Below are positions 1-6,390 of a stretch of DNA of 8,458 bases, piece by piece. Location of the stretch: positions 1-8,458 of the forward strand of contig CAMFFG010000040.1 in the NCBI GenBank assembly GCA_945949655.1, in the 5' to 3' direction. The notes beneath the pieces were generated by a model that did no database searches, was not told where the DNA came from, and worked only from the letters and a program-made list of their open reading frames with translations. A program made the translations under genes and the position numbers. Numbering within the stretch: position 1 is the stretch's first letter; the number at the start of each line of letters is the position of its first letter. Source of the stretch: an uncultured Peptococcaceae bacterium. GTDB taxonomy: Bacteria; Bacillota; Peptococcia; Peptococcales; Peptococcaceae.

Positions 1-949
1 CGACTACCCGCTGGCAGTTTTCCGGGCGGGTTCCCACCGCAATCACAAAAGCACCGGTATCTGTGTAGGATCCATTGTAAGCGTACACCGAATAAGCCAG
101 CCCTTCCTCTTCCCGAATCTTTTTTACCAGGCGGGAGCTCATACCGCCGCCCAGATAGGTATTCAGAATACTCAACGGAAACAGCCGGTCGTCTTCTTTG
201 GCCACACCAGGTACCGCTACGCAGATCTGGCTCTTGGCAATGTCTTTATAGTAGCAGTGTACGCCTGCTTCCGCTCTGCCTGCCAGCGGGTATGTGTTCT
301 TCTGGCCTTTGGGAATAGCACCCAGCGCCGCCTTTACGGCTTCTACCACCTGCGCGTGATCAATATTGCCCACCACCGACACCACAATATTACTGCCAGT
401 ATAGTACTGCTTCATGTAATCTTTCAGCATGTCGTGGTCAAAAGCGGCAATGCTCTCCTCGGTGCCTAAAATAGCCCGCCCCAGCGGGTGCTGCGGCCAC
501 AGATTGGCTGCCAGCAGATCATGCACCTGATCATCCGGTGTATCTTCATACATCTTGATTTCCTCTATAATGACTTCCCGTTCTTTGGCGATCTCCTCAT
601 TGGAAAAACGACTGTGCAGAAACATATCGGACAGCACATCCATAGCAAGGGGAAAATCCTCGGTCAGCGTCTTAATGTAATAGCAGGTGTTCTCCTTGCT
701 GGTAAACGCATTAAGCTGCCCGCCTACGGCATCCACCTCGCTGGAGATCTGTTCGGCGGTGCGCCGTTCTGTTCCCTTAAACAGCATGTGCTCGATAAAA
801 TGAGTAATGCCCCACTGCTGTTCTGTCTCGTAGCGGGAACCCACACCGACCCAGAAGCCCATAGACATAAACTGTACATGATTTACTGTTTCCGTGATGA
901 CACGAATTCCGTTATCCAGTGTTGTGATTTCATAATTTAAACTTTGCAT
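1..949 (-). CDS. M16 family zinc metallopeptidase (MlpA/YmxG-like), C-terminal part missing
   Basis: Pitrilysin-clan protease of the mitochondrial-processing-peptidase-like type; such bacterial enzymes cut peptides or exported/processed proteins using zinc. The visible 316 residues start at an ATG at 949, with an SD (GAGGTG, 955-960) five bases upstream. The inverted zinc motif HFIEH lies at residues 50-54 (H50, E53, H54), followed by MLFKGT. The distal acidic ligand falls in the EREVIIEEI stretch (E129/E130), about 75 residues on, as expected. After the first M16 domain (about 10-155) a second begins near 185. It carries the GGGMSSRL...REEEGLAY signature (267-286), including the Arg/Tyr pair usual in single-chain M16 proteins. 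Family members are about 410-420 residues, so roughly 100 are cut off by the window edge. Third gene of the envelope unit, 17 bases after the carboxypeptidase stop. From memory, Bacillus subtilis also has a deacetylase (ylxY) next to mlpA. Family call is secure; substrate unknown. Confidence 0.95.
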   Translation of the reverse strand, partial: MQSLNYEITTLDNGIRVITETVNHVQFMSMGFWVGVGSRYETEQQWGITHFIEHMLFKGTERRTAEQISSEVDAVGGQLNAFTSKENTCYYIKTLTEDFPLAMDVLSDMFLHSRFSNEEIAKEREVIIEEIKMYEDTPDDQVHDLLAANLWPQHPLGRAILGTEESIAAFDHDMLKDYMKQYYTGSNIVVSVVGNIDHAQVVEAVKAALGAIPKGQKNTYPLAGRAEAGVHCYYKDIAKSQICVAVPGVAKEDDRLFPLSILNTYLGGGMSSRLVKKIREEEGLAYSVYAYNGSYTDTGAFVIAVGTRPENCQRVV

Positions 950-966
950 ACCTGCACCTCAACTGA

Positions 967-1851
967 TCAAAATCCGGCAGCGACCAGCCCCATCGCCGAA
1001 GCCGCCAATCTATCGCTTTGTTCTCTATTGCTCAGTATAACCGACCGGCGCTGCGCTGACAAGCCATAATCCAGCAGCGCCTCGGCATCATAAAAACGAT
1101 TCTTACTTTTCAATACCACAACAATGATGCGTTTCCCTTCTTTTTGTGCCACCGCGATCAGACATTGCCCCGCCTCGTTGGTGGTGCCGGTTTTCACCCC
1201 GATGGCGCCGGGATATTCCCGCAGCAGCCGGTTGGTATTGTGCACCAATAGCTGCCGCCCGTCCACCCAGCGCACCCGGTACTGCTGCTGCTGCACGATA
1301 TTGGCAAAGGTCTCCTGCTGCATGGCAGCCCGGGTCATCACAGCCAGATCATAGGCGGAGGAGTAATGCTTTTCTGCCGGCAGGCCATTGGAATTGCAGA
1401 AGTTGGTGTTGCTGCAGCCCAGCAGACAGGCCTGCAGATTCATATTGTGCACAAACACCGCCTCACTGCCGGCCATCTGTTCAGCCAGTGCCACGCAGGC
1501 ATCGTTGGCCGATTTCAGCAGCGCACCATACAGCAGATTTTCAAAGGTCAGCTGATCTCCGGCTTTTAAATTCAGTGATGACTCACCTGTACCCGCCGCC
1601 TGCTTTGATACAGTCACTACCTGCTGCAGATTCTGCTGTTTTACAGCCAGATAGCCGGTCATCACTTTGGTCAGGCTGGCCGGCGGACGGCGCTGATGTT
1701 CATTTTTTCCATATAACACTCCTCCACTGTCCAGATCCATCACCACTGCCGCCTCAGCGGTGATAGCCGGTACCACGTCTGCCTGGGCCGGAGTTGCCAT
1801 GGCGCACAGAAGGCAGGTGCAAATAATCTGTATTCCTGTTTTTATTTTCAT
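967..1851 (-). CDS. D-alanyl-D-alanine carboxypeptidase, DacF-like (peptidase S11), short form
   Basis: Penicillin-binding DD-carboxypeptidase that removes the terminal D-Ala from peptidoglycan pentapeptides outside the membrane, limiting cross-linking. Of 294 residues, 1-24 look like a Sec signal peptide (K2/K4, hydrophobic core, ATPAQA then D25). All three active-site motifs are present: S59-L-T-K62 (nucleophile S59), S114-A-N116 and K220-T-G222. HYSSAYDLAVM (162-172) and NTNRLL (205-210) also match the DacF/PBP5 type. DacF/PBP5 proteins are usually about 380-440 residues; this one stops just after the catalytic domain, without the beta-rich PBP5 C-terminal domain or a membrane-anchoring amphipathic helix. 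There is no lipobox either (L, not G/A/S, precedes C16), so the mature enzyme may be soluble outside the membrane. The start overlaps the upstream deacetylase stop by four bases (ATGA), with a GAGGT just before it, implying translational coupling. The domain fold and activity call are firm; dacF as the exact orthologue is uncertain. Confidence 0.95.
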   Translation of the reverse strand: MKIKTGIQIICTCLLCAMATPAQADVVPAITAEAAVVMDLDSGGVLYGKNEHQRRPPASLTKVMTGYLAVKQQNLQQVVTVSKQAAGTGESSLNLKAGDQLTFENLLYGALLKSANDACVALAEQMAGSEAVFVHNMNLQACLLGCSNTNFCNSNGLPAEKHYSSAYDLAVMTRAAMQQETFANIVQQQQYRVRWVDGRQLLVHNTNRLLREYPGAIGVKTGTTNEAGQCLIAVAQKEGKRIIVVVLKSKNRFYDAEALLDYGLSAQRRSVILSNREQSDRLAASAMGLVAAGF

Positions 1852-2558
1852 AATACCTCAGACACCTTTACACACTGATAGCCTTTGGCTTTTATGGTGC
1901 CGATGATATCGGGCAGTGCTTCCACTGTATGGGATTTGGGATGCATCAGGATAATAGCGCCGCAGCCCAGTTTATCACCGGTGACCCGCTGCACCAGTGT
2001 GTCATGAGAAGGCGCAGGTTCCTCCCAGTCCACCGTATCCGCAGTCCAGAGAATAGTTGTATAACCGCACTGTTCTGCCGCCTGTAAACAGGTCTGACCG
2101 TGTTCTCCGTAAGGCGGCGCATACAGCACTGGTTTCTGACCGATCAGTTTTTCCAGGATGGTCTCACTCTGGGTGATATCTTTCTGATTCTGTTCCACAC
2201 TCAGCTGATCCGGATGGGGATGTTTATAGCCGTGATTGCCGATCTCATGGCCTGCCGCAGCGATCTGCTGCACCAGCTCCGGAAAATTCTCCGCAAAACG
2301 GCCGGTGATAAAAAAAGTAGCTTTTACATCAGCCTGCTCCAGTACGTCCAGCATTTCCGGCAATACGTCTTCGCCCCAGTCCACATTAATGGTTAAGGCC
2401 ACCTTTTGTTCTGTAGTCTGACCCTGATATACCGGATCTGCCATTACAGTAGCCTCGCCGCCGGAAAAAAACAGCCACAGCAGACTGGCAGCCAGCAGGC
2501 AGCATAAGCCGACCAGCACTGCCTGGATCAGCCACTTTGGAAAAAAATAAACTCTCAT
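1848..2558 (-). CDS. Membrane-anchored polysaccharide deacetylase family protein (CE4/NodB-like)
   Basis: CE4-fold protein of 236 residues, a family that typically removes N-acetyl groups from peptidoglycan or related glycans with a metal ion. A single membrane segment lies at about residues 9-31 after a basic N-terminus, so the domain (about 50-236) should face outward. Motifs in order: VALTINVDWGE (53-63) in place of the canonical TFDDG; GHEIGNHGYKH (103-113), giving the His pair H109/H113; APPYGE (147-152) in place of RPPYG; WTADTVDW (171-178), with D173; and ILMH (203-206), with H206. The catalytic-base Asp is therefore Asn58 and the motif-3 Arg is Ala147, while D60, H109 and H113 could still bind metal. 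It is either a divergent subfamily with shifted acids or a weakly active or inactive member. I chose ATG 2558 over a TTG six bases upstream because GAGGAGGG (2566-2573) is eight bases from the ATG. First gene of the envelope unit; overlaps the carboxypeptidase by four bases. Confidence 0.9.
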   Translation of the reverse strand: MRVYFFPKWLIQAVLVGLCCLLAASLLWLFFSGGEATVMADPVYQGQTTEQKVALTINVDWGEDVLPEMLDVLEQADVKATFFITGRFAENFPELVQQIAAAGHEIGNHGYKHPHPDQLSVEQNQKDITQSETILEKLIGQKPVLYAPPYGEHGQTCLQAAEQCGYTTILWTADTVDWEEPAPSHDTLVQRVTGDKLGCGAIILMHPKSHTVEALPDIIGTIKAKGYQCVKVSEVL

Positions 2559-2565
2559 TGCCAAT

Positions 2566-2573
2566 CCCTCCTC
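2566..2573 (-). promoter_or_regulatory. Shine-Dalgarno site deciding the deacetylase start
   Basis: The minus strand reads GAGGAGGG here. It leaves about eight bases to the ATG at 2558 but only one or two to the TTG at 2564, which could otherwise be taken as the start. The spacing favours the ATG. Confidence 0.7.
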
Positions 2574-2655
2574 AAACTATGTTGTTATTGTATGAGCAAG
2601 GGAAACAAGTTATGTCCATCCTTTTATTCTGCACGCAGCCGGATCGGTTATGCGG
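2574..2655 (-). promoter_or_regulatory. Leader and probable promoter region of the envelope unit (weak candidate)
   Basis: This gap lies between the terminator of the STAS gene and the deacetylase start, so a promoter for the three-gene envelope unit is expected here. The best -10 I see on the minus strand is TACAAT (2589-2594). The only good -35-like hexamer, TGGACA (2615-2620), is 20 bases away, too long for a standard sigma-A promoter. There may be a promoter with a poor -35 or one for another sigma factor. No riboswitch or attenuator structure was recognised. Confidence 0.2.
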
Positions 2656-2657
2656 CA

Positions 2658-2693
2658 AGAAAAAAGCATCTGCCCGTCTGTGGCAAATGCTTT
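2658..2693 (-). terminator. Intrinsic terminator after the STAS gene
   Basis: On the minus strand AAAGCATTTGCC pairs with GGCAGATGCTTT (arms 2682-2693 and 2663-2674, 12 pairs with one G-U) around a seven-base loop. A T-rich run, TTTTTTCTT, begins at the foot of the stem. It sits about 30 bases past the STAS stop and separates the signalling unit from the envelope unit. Confidence 0.85.
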
Positions 2694-2723
2694 GCTTTTA
2701 TGTTGTGTATGTTGTGATATTGC

Positions 2724-3068
2724 TTATGCGTTTAAAGCCTTCTCTGCTTCCTCCATAGTGTCCACAATGGTGAAAATTTTATCCAGTTTGGCATAACCGA
2801 TGATTTTGCGCACATGGTCGGTCAGCCCGCAGAACACGATGCGTCCCTGATGCTGATTGACCATCTTAAACCAGGCAATCAGTGCGCCCAACCCGGAAGA
2901 ATCGATGAAGCTGACCTGCGAAAGATCGATGATCACATGATACTGCTGGCTGCTTTCCATATAATTTTTCACTTTTTCTTTGATCTCACTGGTACAGCCA
3001 AGAATAAATTCTCCACTTATGGCGGCCGTCACACAGTGGGCGTTCTTTTCCAGATGAACCTGACACAT
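2724..3068 (-). CDS. STAS-domain anti-sigma-factor antagonist (SpoIIAA/RsbV-like)
   Basis: A single STAS domain of 114 residues, the normal size for this family. In partner switching, the unphosphorylated form binds an anti-sigma kinase and frees the sigma factor; phosphorylation on a conserved Ser turns it off. The signature is VIIDLSQVSFIDSSGLGAL (45-63), with D56-S57-S58-G59 as the phosphorylation site. The N-terminus (MCQVHLEKNAHCVTAAISGE) has the expected beta-strand pattern, and the C-terminus FTIVDTMEEAEKAL matches the last helix. Its ATG overlaps the stop of the upstream phosphatase by one base (TAATG), with GGAGGA (3075-3080) seven or so bases upstream, implying coupled translation. 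The natural reading is that the neighbouring phosphatase dephosphorylates this protein. The matching RsbW/SpoIIAB kinase and sigma factor are not in the window, so the regulated process is unknown. Confidence 0.95.
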   Translation of the reverse strand: MCQVHLEKNAHCVTAAISGEFILGCTSEIKEKVKNYMESSQQYHVIIDLSQVSFIDSSGLGALIAWFKMVNQHQGRIVFCGLTDHVRKIIGYAKLDKIFTIVDTMEEAEKALNA

Positions 3069-4228
3069 TATGCTTCCTCCTGTTCCTCGATTCGTACCAC
3101 AATATAGTTCACATCATCGGCAATCTGATGACTGCCCGTATACTGTCTGATCTCCTGCTGCAGCTGATGTACCTGTGCAAGGCCAATGGGAAGCTCCGCT
3201 CCATCAAAAAAGTCCATCAGACTGCTGCAGCTTTTTGCTGCTTTTCCCCGCAGCGCAATTTCAAAAATGCCGTCGGTATACAGAAACAGTTCCTGTCCCT
3301 GCTGCAGCACCACCTGCTGACAGTCATAAACCATGCCCGGCAGAATGCCAAGCGGCAATCCCTGCTGGTTTTCAAGAGATACCAGGCTCTCCGTGCCGCA
3401 AAGATAAGGACTGCTGTGACCCGCATTGCTGTAAAAAAACCGATTCCGTTCCAGATCCAGCACACCGTACACTGCTGTGACAAAATAATCATTGGCTGTA
3501 CTGCTGAAAAACTGTTCCAGCCGGTCATTCAGATGACCCAGCAGCTGGTCCGGCAGCCGATAATACTGCCGCAGGTCATACATCTGAAATTTAATGGTAG
3601 CCGTGATCATAGCGGAAGCTACGCCGTGCCCCTTCACATCACAGATCAAAATGCCAAGATGATCGTCATCGATCTGTATAAAATCGTAAAAATCACCGCC
3701 GATGTAACTGCTGGGCCGGTACAGTACCTCCAGATGCACGCCATCATAGGCGGGTACTGTGCGAGGCAGAAAACTTTTCTGCAGCTCAGTGGCGATGACC
3801 AGTTCCCGGTGCAGCTGACTGTATCGCTGGTCCAGATCGTTGGCAATGGCTTTCATTTTGAGCAGATTTTTGACCCGCAGAATCAGCTCATGGCTGTCTA
3901 CCGGCTTGGTCAGAAATTCATCAGCGCCGGCCTGCAGCCCCTCCAGCATACTCTGTTTGTCGTTCAGCGCTGTCAGAATAATGATGGGTATGCTCTGATA
4001 GGCATAAAAACCTTTCAGACTGCGGCACACATCATAGCCGGAACCATCCGGCAGCATCACATCCAGCAGGATCAGATCCAGACTGACTTTTTCCACGCAG
4101 GCATAAGCCTCGGCACAATTATAAGCGCGATAAATCTGCATAGGAATCCCACTCAGCTCCAGATAGGCTTCCAGAAGCTCCAGATTCACTTCATAATCGT
4201 CTACCAGCAGAATATTGGACTTTTGCAT
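3068..4228 (-). CDS. Response regulator fused to PP2C-type (PPM/SpoIIE) phosphatase
   Basis: A two-part cytoplasmic signalling protein of 386 residues. Residues 4-123 form a receiver domain: acidic pair D10/D11, phosphoacceptor D56 in LILLDVMLPDGSG, switch T86 and K108-P109. A helical linker (about 124-155) ends in the RELVIATELQKSFLP signature seen before RsbU-type phosphatases. Residues about 165-380 form the PPM phosphatase, with metal-binding acids D179 (GGDFYD), D197 (CDVKGHG), D319 (YTDG) and D371/D372. Nothing catalytic is missing. By family logic, an unidentified histidine kinase phosphorylates D56, controlling removal of phosphate from the STAS protein encoded immediately downstream (one-base overlap). 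Start: ATG at 4228 with GGGAGGTG (4233-4240) about five bases upstream. This is the first gene of its unit and has a convincing promoter candidate just upstream. The domain call is firm; the link to the adjacent STAS partner is a strong inference. Confidence 0.95.
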   Translation of the reverse strand: MQKSNILLVDDYEVNLELLEAYLELSGIPMQIYRAYNCAEAYACVEKVSLDLILLDVMLPDGSGYDVCRSLKGFYAYQSIPIIILTALNDKQSMLEGLQAGADEFLTKPVDSHELILRVKNLLKMKAIANDLDQRYSQLHRELVIATELQKSFLPRTVPAYDGVHLEVLYRPSSYIGGDFYDFIQIDDDHLGILICDVKGHGVASAMITATIKFQMYDLRQYYRLPDQLLGHLNDRLEQFFSSTANDYFVTAVYGVLDLERNRFFYSNAGHSSPYLCGTESLVSLENQQGLPLGILPGMVYDCQQVVLQQGQELFLYTDGIFEIALRGKAAKSCSSLMDFFDGAELPIGLAQVHQLQQEIRQYTGSHQIADDVNYIVVRIEEQEEA

Positions 4229-4246
4229 GCCGCACCTCCCCGTGCC

Positions 4247-4275
4247 GTTATAAAAAGAATAACGCTACCTGACAA
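4247..4275 (-). promoter_or_regulatory. Sigma-A-type promoter of the phosphatase-STAS unit, overlapping a terminator
   Basis: The minus strand reads TTGTCA (4270-4275), 17 bases, then TATAAC (4247-4252). Each box differs from consensus at one position and the spacing is ideal. Transcription would start near 4238-4241, giving a leader of only about 10-15 bases that holds little more than the SD. The -35 falls inside the loop of the preceding terminator, and the spacer contains its 3' stem arm and most of the T-tract. Confidence 0.65.
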
Positions 4276-4289
4276 TAGATAGCGTTATT
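4251..4289 (-). terminator. Intrinsic terminator after ispH-rpsA
   Basis: A perfect ten-base inverted repeat, AATAACGCTA (minus strand, 4280-4289) and TAGCGTTATT (4258-4267), surrounds a 12-base loop and is followed by CTTTTTA. It lies about 22 bases past the fusion gene stop. The stem is fairly AT-rich, so readthrough into the signalling genes is possible. Confidence 0.8.
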
Positions 4290-4311
4290 GAGTTTCTGAT
4301 CTCAGAAAACC

Positions 4312-6318
4312 TTAGTTGTTGAATACATCACCGATGGTGCTGCCCATTTCTTCCTGTACAACCGGGATTTCTTCTTCTGGTTTTTCTTCTGCAGCTTCCA
4401 CAGATGGAGCCGGAGCTTCTTTGGCCGGTTTTTCTGTGGTCTGTTTGATGCTCAAGCTGATTTTTTTGTTTTCAACATCCAGTTCCAGCACTTTTGCGCT
4501 GATTTCCTGACCGATCTGCAGGGCATCTTCCACTTTTTCTACCCGTTCCCATGCGATCTGAGAAATATGAACCAGACCGTCTACGCCATCTTCCAGCATT
4601 ACAAATGCACCAAACGGTACAATGCGTACCACTTTACCGGTCACAATATTGCCCACTGCATATTTTTCAGCAGCAGTATCCCATGGGTTGGCGATCAGCT
4701 GTTTCAGACCCAGAGAAATTTTTTCTTTTTCGCGGTCAACAGCCAGTACATATACTTCGATTTCCTGACCAACTTTTACTACATCGCCAGGATTTTTCAC
4801 ACGGCCCCAGCCCATTTCGGAAACATGCAGCAGACCATCCACGCCGCCTAAGTCCACGAAAGCGCCAAACGCTGCCAGACGGCGAACGATACCTTTTCTG
4901 GTCTGACCTTCTTCGATGGAAGCCCACAGCTGCTCTTTGCGTGCTTTTTCTTCTTCTTCCAGGATTTCACGACGGGACAGCACGATTTTTCTTGCTTCCG
5001 GTTCAAATTTGATAATTTTGAACGACAGGGTCTGTCCTACAAAAGATTTGATGTCTTCGATGTATTTGATATCCAGACGGGAAGCTGGCACAAAACCTCT
5101 GGTTCCGATATCTACGATTACGCCGCCTTTTACCACATCTACAACCGGAGCTTCGATGGTTTTGCCCTCTTTATAGATTTCTTCCAGTTTTTCCATAGCG
5201 TCAGCCTGGTCTACCCGTTTTTTGGACAGCAGCACATTGCCTTCGCTGTTTTCTTCTTTGATTACCATAACGCGAATTTCATCGCCAACTTTTACAACAT
5301 CTTCTGGTTTTACATTTTTGGTGAAGCTCAGTTCACGGATTGGGATGATCCCTTCCGATTTGCCACCGATATCAACCAGGACTTCATCGGTATCAATTTT
5401 TACTACAGTACCAGTCACGATATCGTGTCTGCCGACTTCCCCCAGAATACCATAGTTTTCCAAGCCCTGCTCCATTGTCATTGTTTCTTCCATTTTTAAA
5501 GTAACCTCCCTAATAATCCAGTCAGGCGTCGAGGCGCCTGCTGTTATTCCCACATTTTTTACATGATCAAACCAATGCAGATCGATTTCGTCAACTGATT
5601 CGATATGTTCTGTTCGACAGCCACTCTGCCGACATATGTTTGCCAGTTTTTGTGTATTGGCGCTGTTCAGGCCACCAATCACCAGCATAAAATCTACTGT
5701 TTCGGCCAGTTCCAGCGCAGCATTCTGCCGCTCCCTGGTCGCAGAGCAGATCGTGTTAAAGACAGCCAGCTCACCGATCTCATACTGCTGTAACGCTTGT
5801 ACAGCCTGCTCAAAGCGCTCCAGATTTTCGGTCGTCTGTGATACCAGACATACTTTGCGCCCCCTCAGTTCCAGCTGTTCCAGTTCAGCGATGTTCTGAA
5901 ATGCAACACCGTTTTCCCCCGCCCAGCCAAGAATTCCCTGAACCTCAGGATGGTCGCGATTTCCCAGAATCAGTACAAGATATCCGTTCTGACTGTGTTC
6001 GTGTGCAATCTTCTGTACTTTATTTACAAAAGGACAGGTGCAGTCATAAAGCGTTAGCCCCCGTTTTTCGGCTTCTTCATAAACGGAGGGCGCAACACCG
6101 TGCGTGCGAATGATCACGGTCTTCTCCCGAATCTCTTCGAAGGTATCCCGCGCATAGATGCCTAAGCTTTCCAGCCGTTTTACCTCCTGTGGATTGTGAA
6201 TCAGAGGGCCTAATGTGGCAATCGGCACATGCCCGCTTCTGACCAGTTCCTCACCCTTTTGGATGGCCATTTTCACACCAAAACAGAAACCTGCATGGGG
6301 AGCTATCTGAAAGTTCAC
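4312..6318 (-). CDS. ispH-rpsA: Bifunctional HMBPP reductase (IspH) / ribosomal protein S1 fusion
   Basis: A 668-residue protein. Residues 1-275 are IspH, the [4Fe-4S] enzyme that reduces 4-hydroxy-3-methylbut-2-enyl diphosphate to IPP and DMAPP, the last MEP-pathway step. The cluster cysteines are C12 (GFCFGV), C95 (TCPFV) and C191 ([10 protein letters not shown]); substrate residues include H41, H73, H123, E125, T162, S219/N221 and S263. Residues about 296-625 are four S1 RNA-binding domains (about 296-367, 385-450, 471-539, 556-625). The third and fourth carry the classic FGAFV...VDGL(L/V)H(V/I)S pattern, and an acidic Glu/Pro-rich tail ends the protein. Other Firmicutes carry this fusion. 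I chose GTG 6318: AAAGGAG (6327-6333) lies eight bases upstream and the count then matches E. coli IspH (C12, H41). A GTG ten codons earlier lacks a good SD. The S1 half uses mostly GAA, AAA and CGT/CGC/AGA, a high-expression style, unlike the more mixed IspH half. The cmk gene upstream matches the widespread cmk-rpsA pairing. Confidence 0.95.
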   Translation of the reverse strand: MNFQIAPHAGFCFGVKMAIQKGEELVRSGHVPIATLGPLIHNPQEVKRLESLGIYARDTFEEIREKTVIIRTHGVAPSVYEEAEKRGLTLYDCTCPFVNKVQKIAHEHSQNGYLVLILGNRDHPEVQGILGWAGENGVAFQNIAELEQLELRGRKVCLVSQTTENLERFEQAVQALQQYEIGELAVFNTICSATRERQNAALELAETVDFMLVIGGLNSANTQKLANICRQSGCRTEHIESVDEIDLHWFDHVKNVGITAGASTPDWIIREVTLKMEETMTMEQGLENYGILGEVGRHDIVTGTVVKIDTDEVLVDIGGKSEGIIPIRELSFTKNVKPEDVVKVGDEIRVMVIKEENSEGNVLLSKKRVDQADAMEKLEEIYKEGKTIEAPVVDVVKGGVIVDIGTRGFVPASRLDIKYIEDIKSFVGQTLSFKIIKFEPEARKIVLSRREILEEEEKARKEQLWASIEEGQTRKGIVRRLAAFGAFVDLGGVDGLLHVSEMGWGRVKNPGDVVKVGQEIEVYVLAVDREKEKISLGLKQLIANPWDTAAEKYAVGNIVTGKVVRIVPFGAFVMLEDGVDGLVHISQIAWERVEKVEDALQIGQEISAKVLELDVENKKISLSIKQTTEKPAKEAPAPSVEAAEEKPEEEIPVVQEEMGSTIGDVFNN
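5491..5511 (-). promoter_or_regulatory. Internal ribosome binding site and ATG at the IspH/S1 junction
   Basis: Within the fusion gene the minus strand has AGGGAGGT (5504-5511), ten bases, then an in-frame ATG at 5491-5493 (codon 276). The SD is among the strongest in the window, and the codons after the ATG are A-rich, which favours initiation. The residues from here, [11 protein letters not shown], look like a normal free S1 N-terminus, and the site falls exactly between the last IspH strand and the first S1 domain. Initiation here would give a 393-residue S1 protein beside the fusion. This is a prediction from sequence only. Confidence 0.55.
5523..5540 (-). other. GC-rich hairpin just upstream of the internal S1 start
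   Basis: CAGGCG and CGCCTG form a six-base, all but one GC-pair-rich stem with a six-base loop (CCTCGA on the minus strand), 11 bases before the internal SD. It encodes part of the conserved IspH AGAST segment, so it may be incidental; its position would also suit a translation-control or RNA-processing element. Confidence 0.35.
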
Positions 6319-6326
6319 TCCATCAG

Positions 6327-6333
6327 CTCCTTT
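6327..6333 (-). promoter_or_regulatory. Shine-Dalgarno site deciding the ispH-rpsA start
   Basis: AAAGGAG on the minus strand lies eight bases before the GTG at 6318. The in-frame GTG at 6348 lies upstream of this site and has only a weak GGGTAA-like sequence before it. Confidence 0.65.
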
Positions 6334-6358
6334 ATCAAAATAAATCACTTACCCTATT

Positions 6359-6386
6359 ATTATAACGGATAAACGCAGGAAGTGAA
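6359..6386 (-). promoter_or_regulatory. Promoter candidate between cmk and ispH-rpsA
   Basis: The minus strand has a perfect -10 TATAAT (6359-6364) and, 16 bases upstream, TTCACT (6381-6386), which matches TTGACA at four of six positions. The start point would be near 6351, giving a leader of about 33 bases. It would let the S1 fusion be transcribed independently of the upstream genes, as expected for a highly expressed ribosomal protein. Confidence 0.5.
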
Positions 6387-6390
6387 ATAG

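Noticed and set aside
488..1763. Plus-strand open frames opposite the M16 protease and the carboxypeptidase (for example 488-940 and 1146-1763)
   Set aside because: Their translations are Arg/Pro/Cys/His-rich with no family resemblance, while the minus strand carries intact catalytic motifs.
2559..2564. TTG start for the deacetylase, giving two extra residues
   Set aside because: It lies only one or two bases from the SD; the ATG at 2558 has proper spacing.
3128..4282. A 384-codon open frame on the plus strand, opposite the phosphatase gene
   Set aside because: It is the antisense shadow of a clearly conserved two-domain protein, has no recognisable domain or SD, and its frame is open because of the codon use on the other strand.
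4293..4308. Small inverted repeat (TTTCTGA/TCAGAAA) right after the fusion gene stop
   Set aside because: The loop would be only two bases and no T-tract follows; the stronger terminator hairpin lies next to it.
5545..5600. Possible promoter inside ispH for the S1 half (TTGATC and AATAAC, 16 bases apart)
   Set aside because: Both boxes match consensus at only four of six positions; no better than chance in coding sequence.
6319..6348. GTG start ten codons upstream for ispH-rpsA
   Set aside because: It has a poor SD, and the later GTG has AAAGGAG at good spacing and restores the usual IspH numbering (C12, H41).
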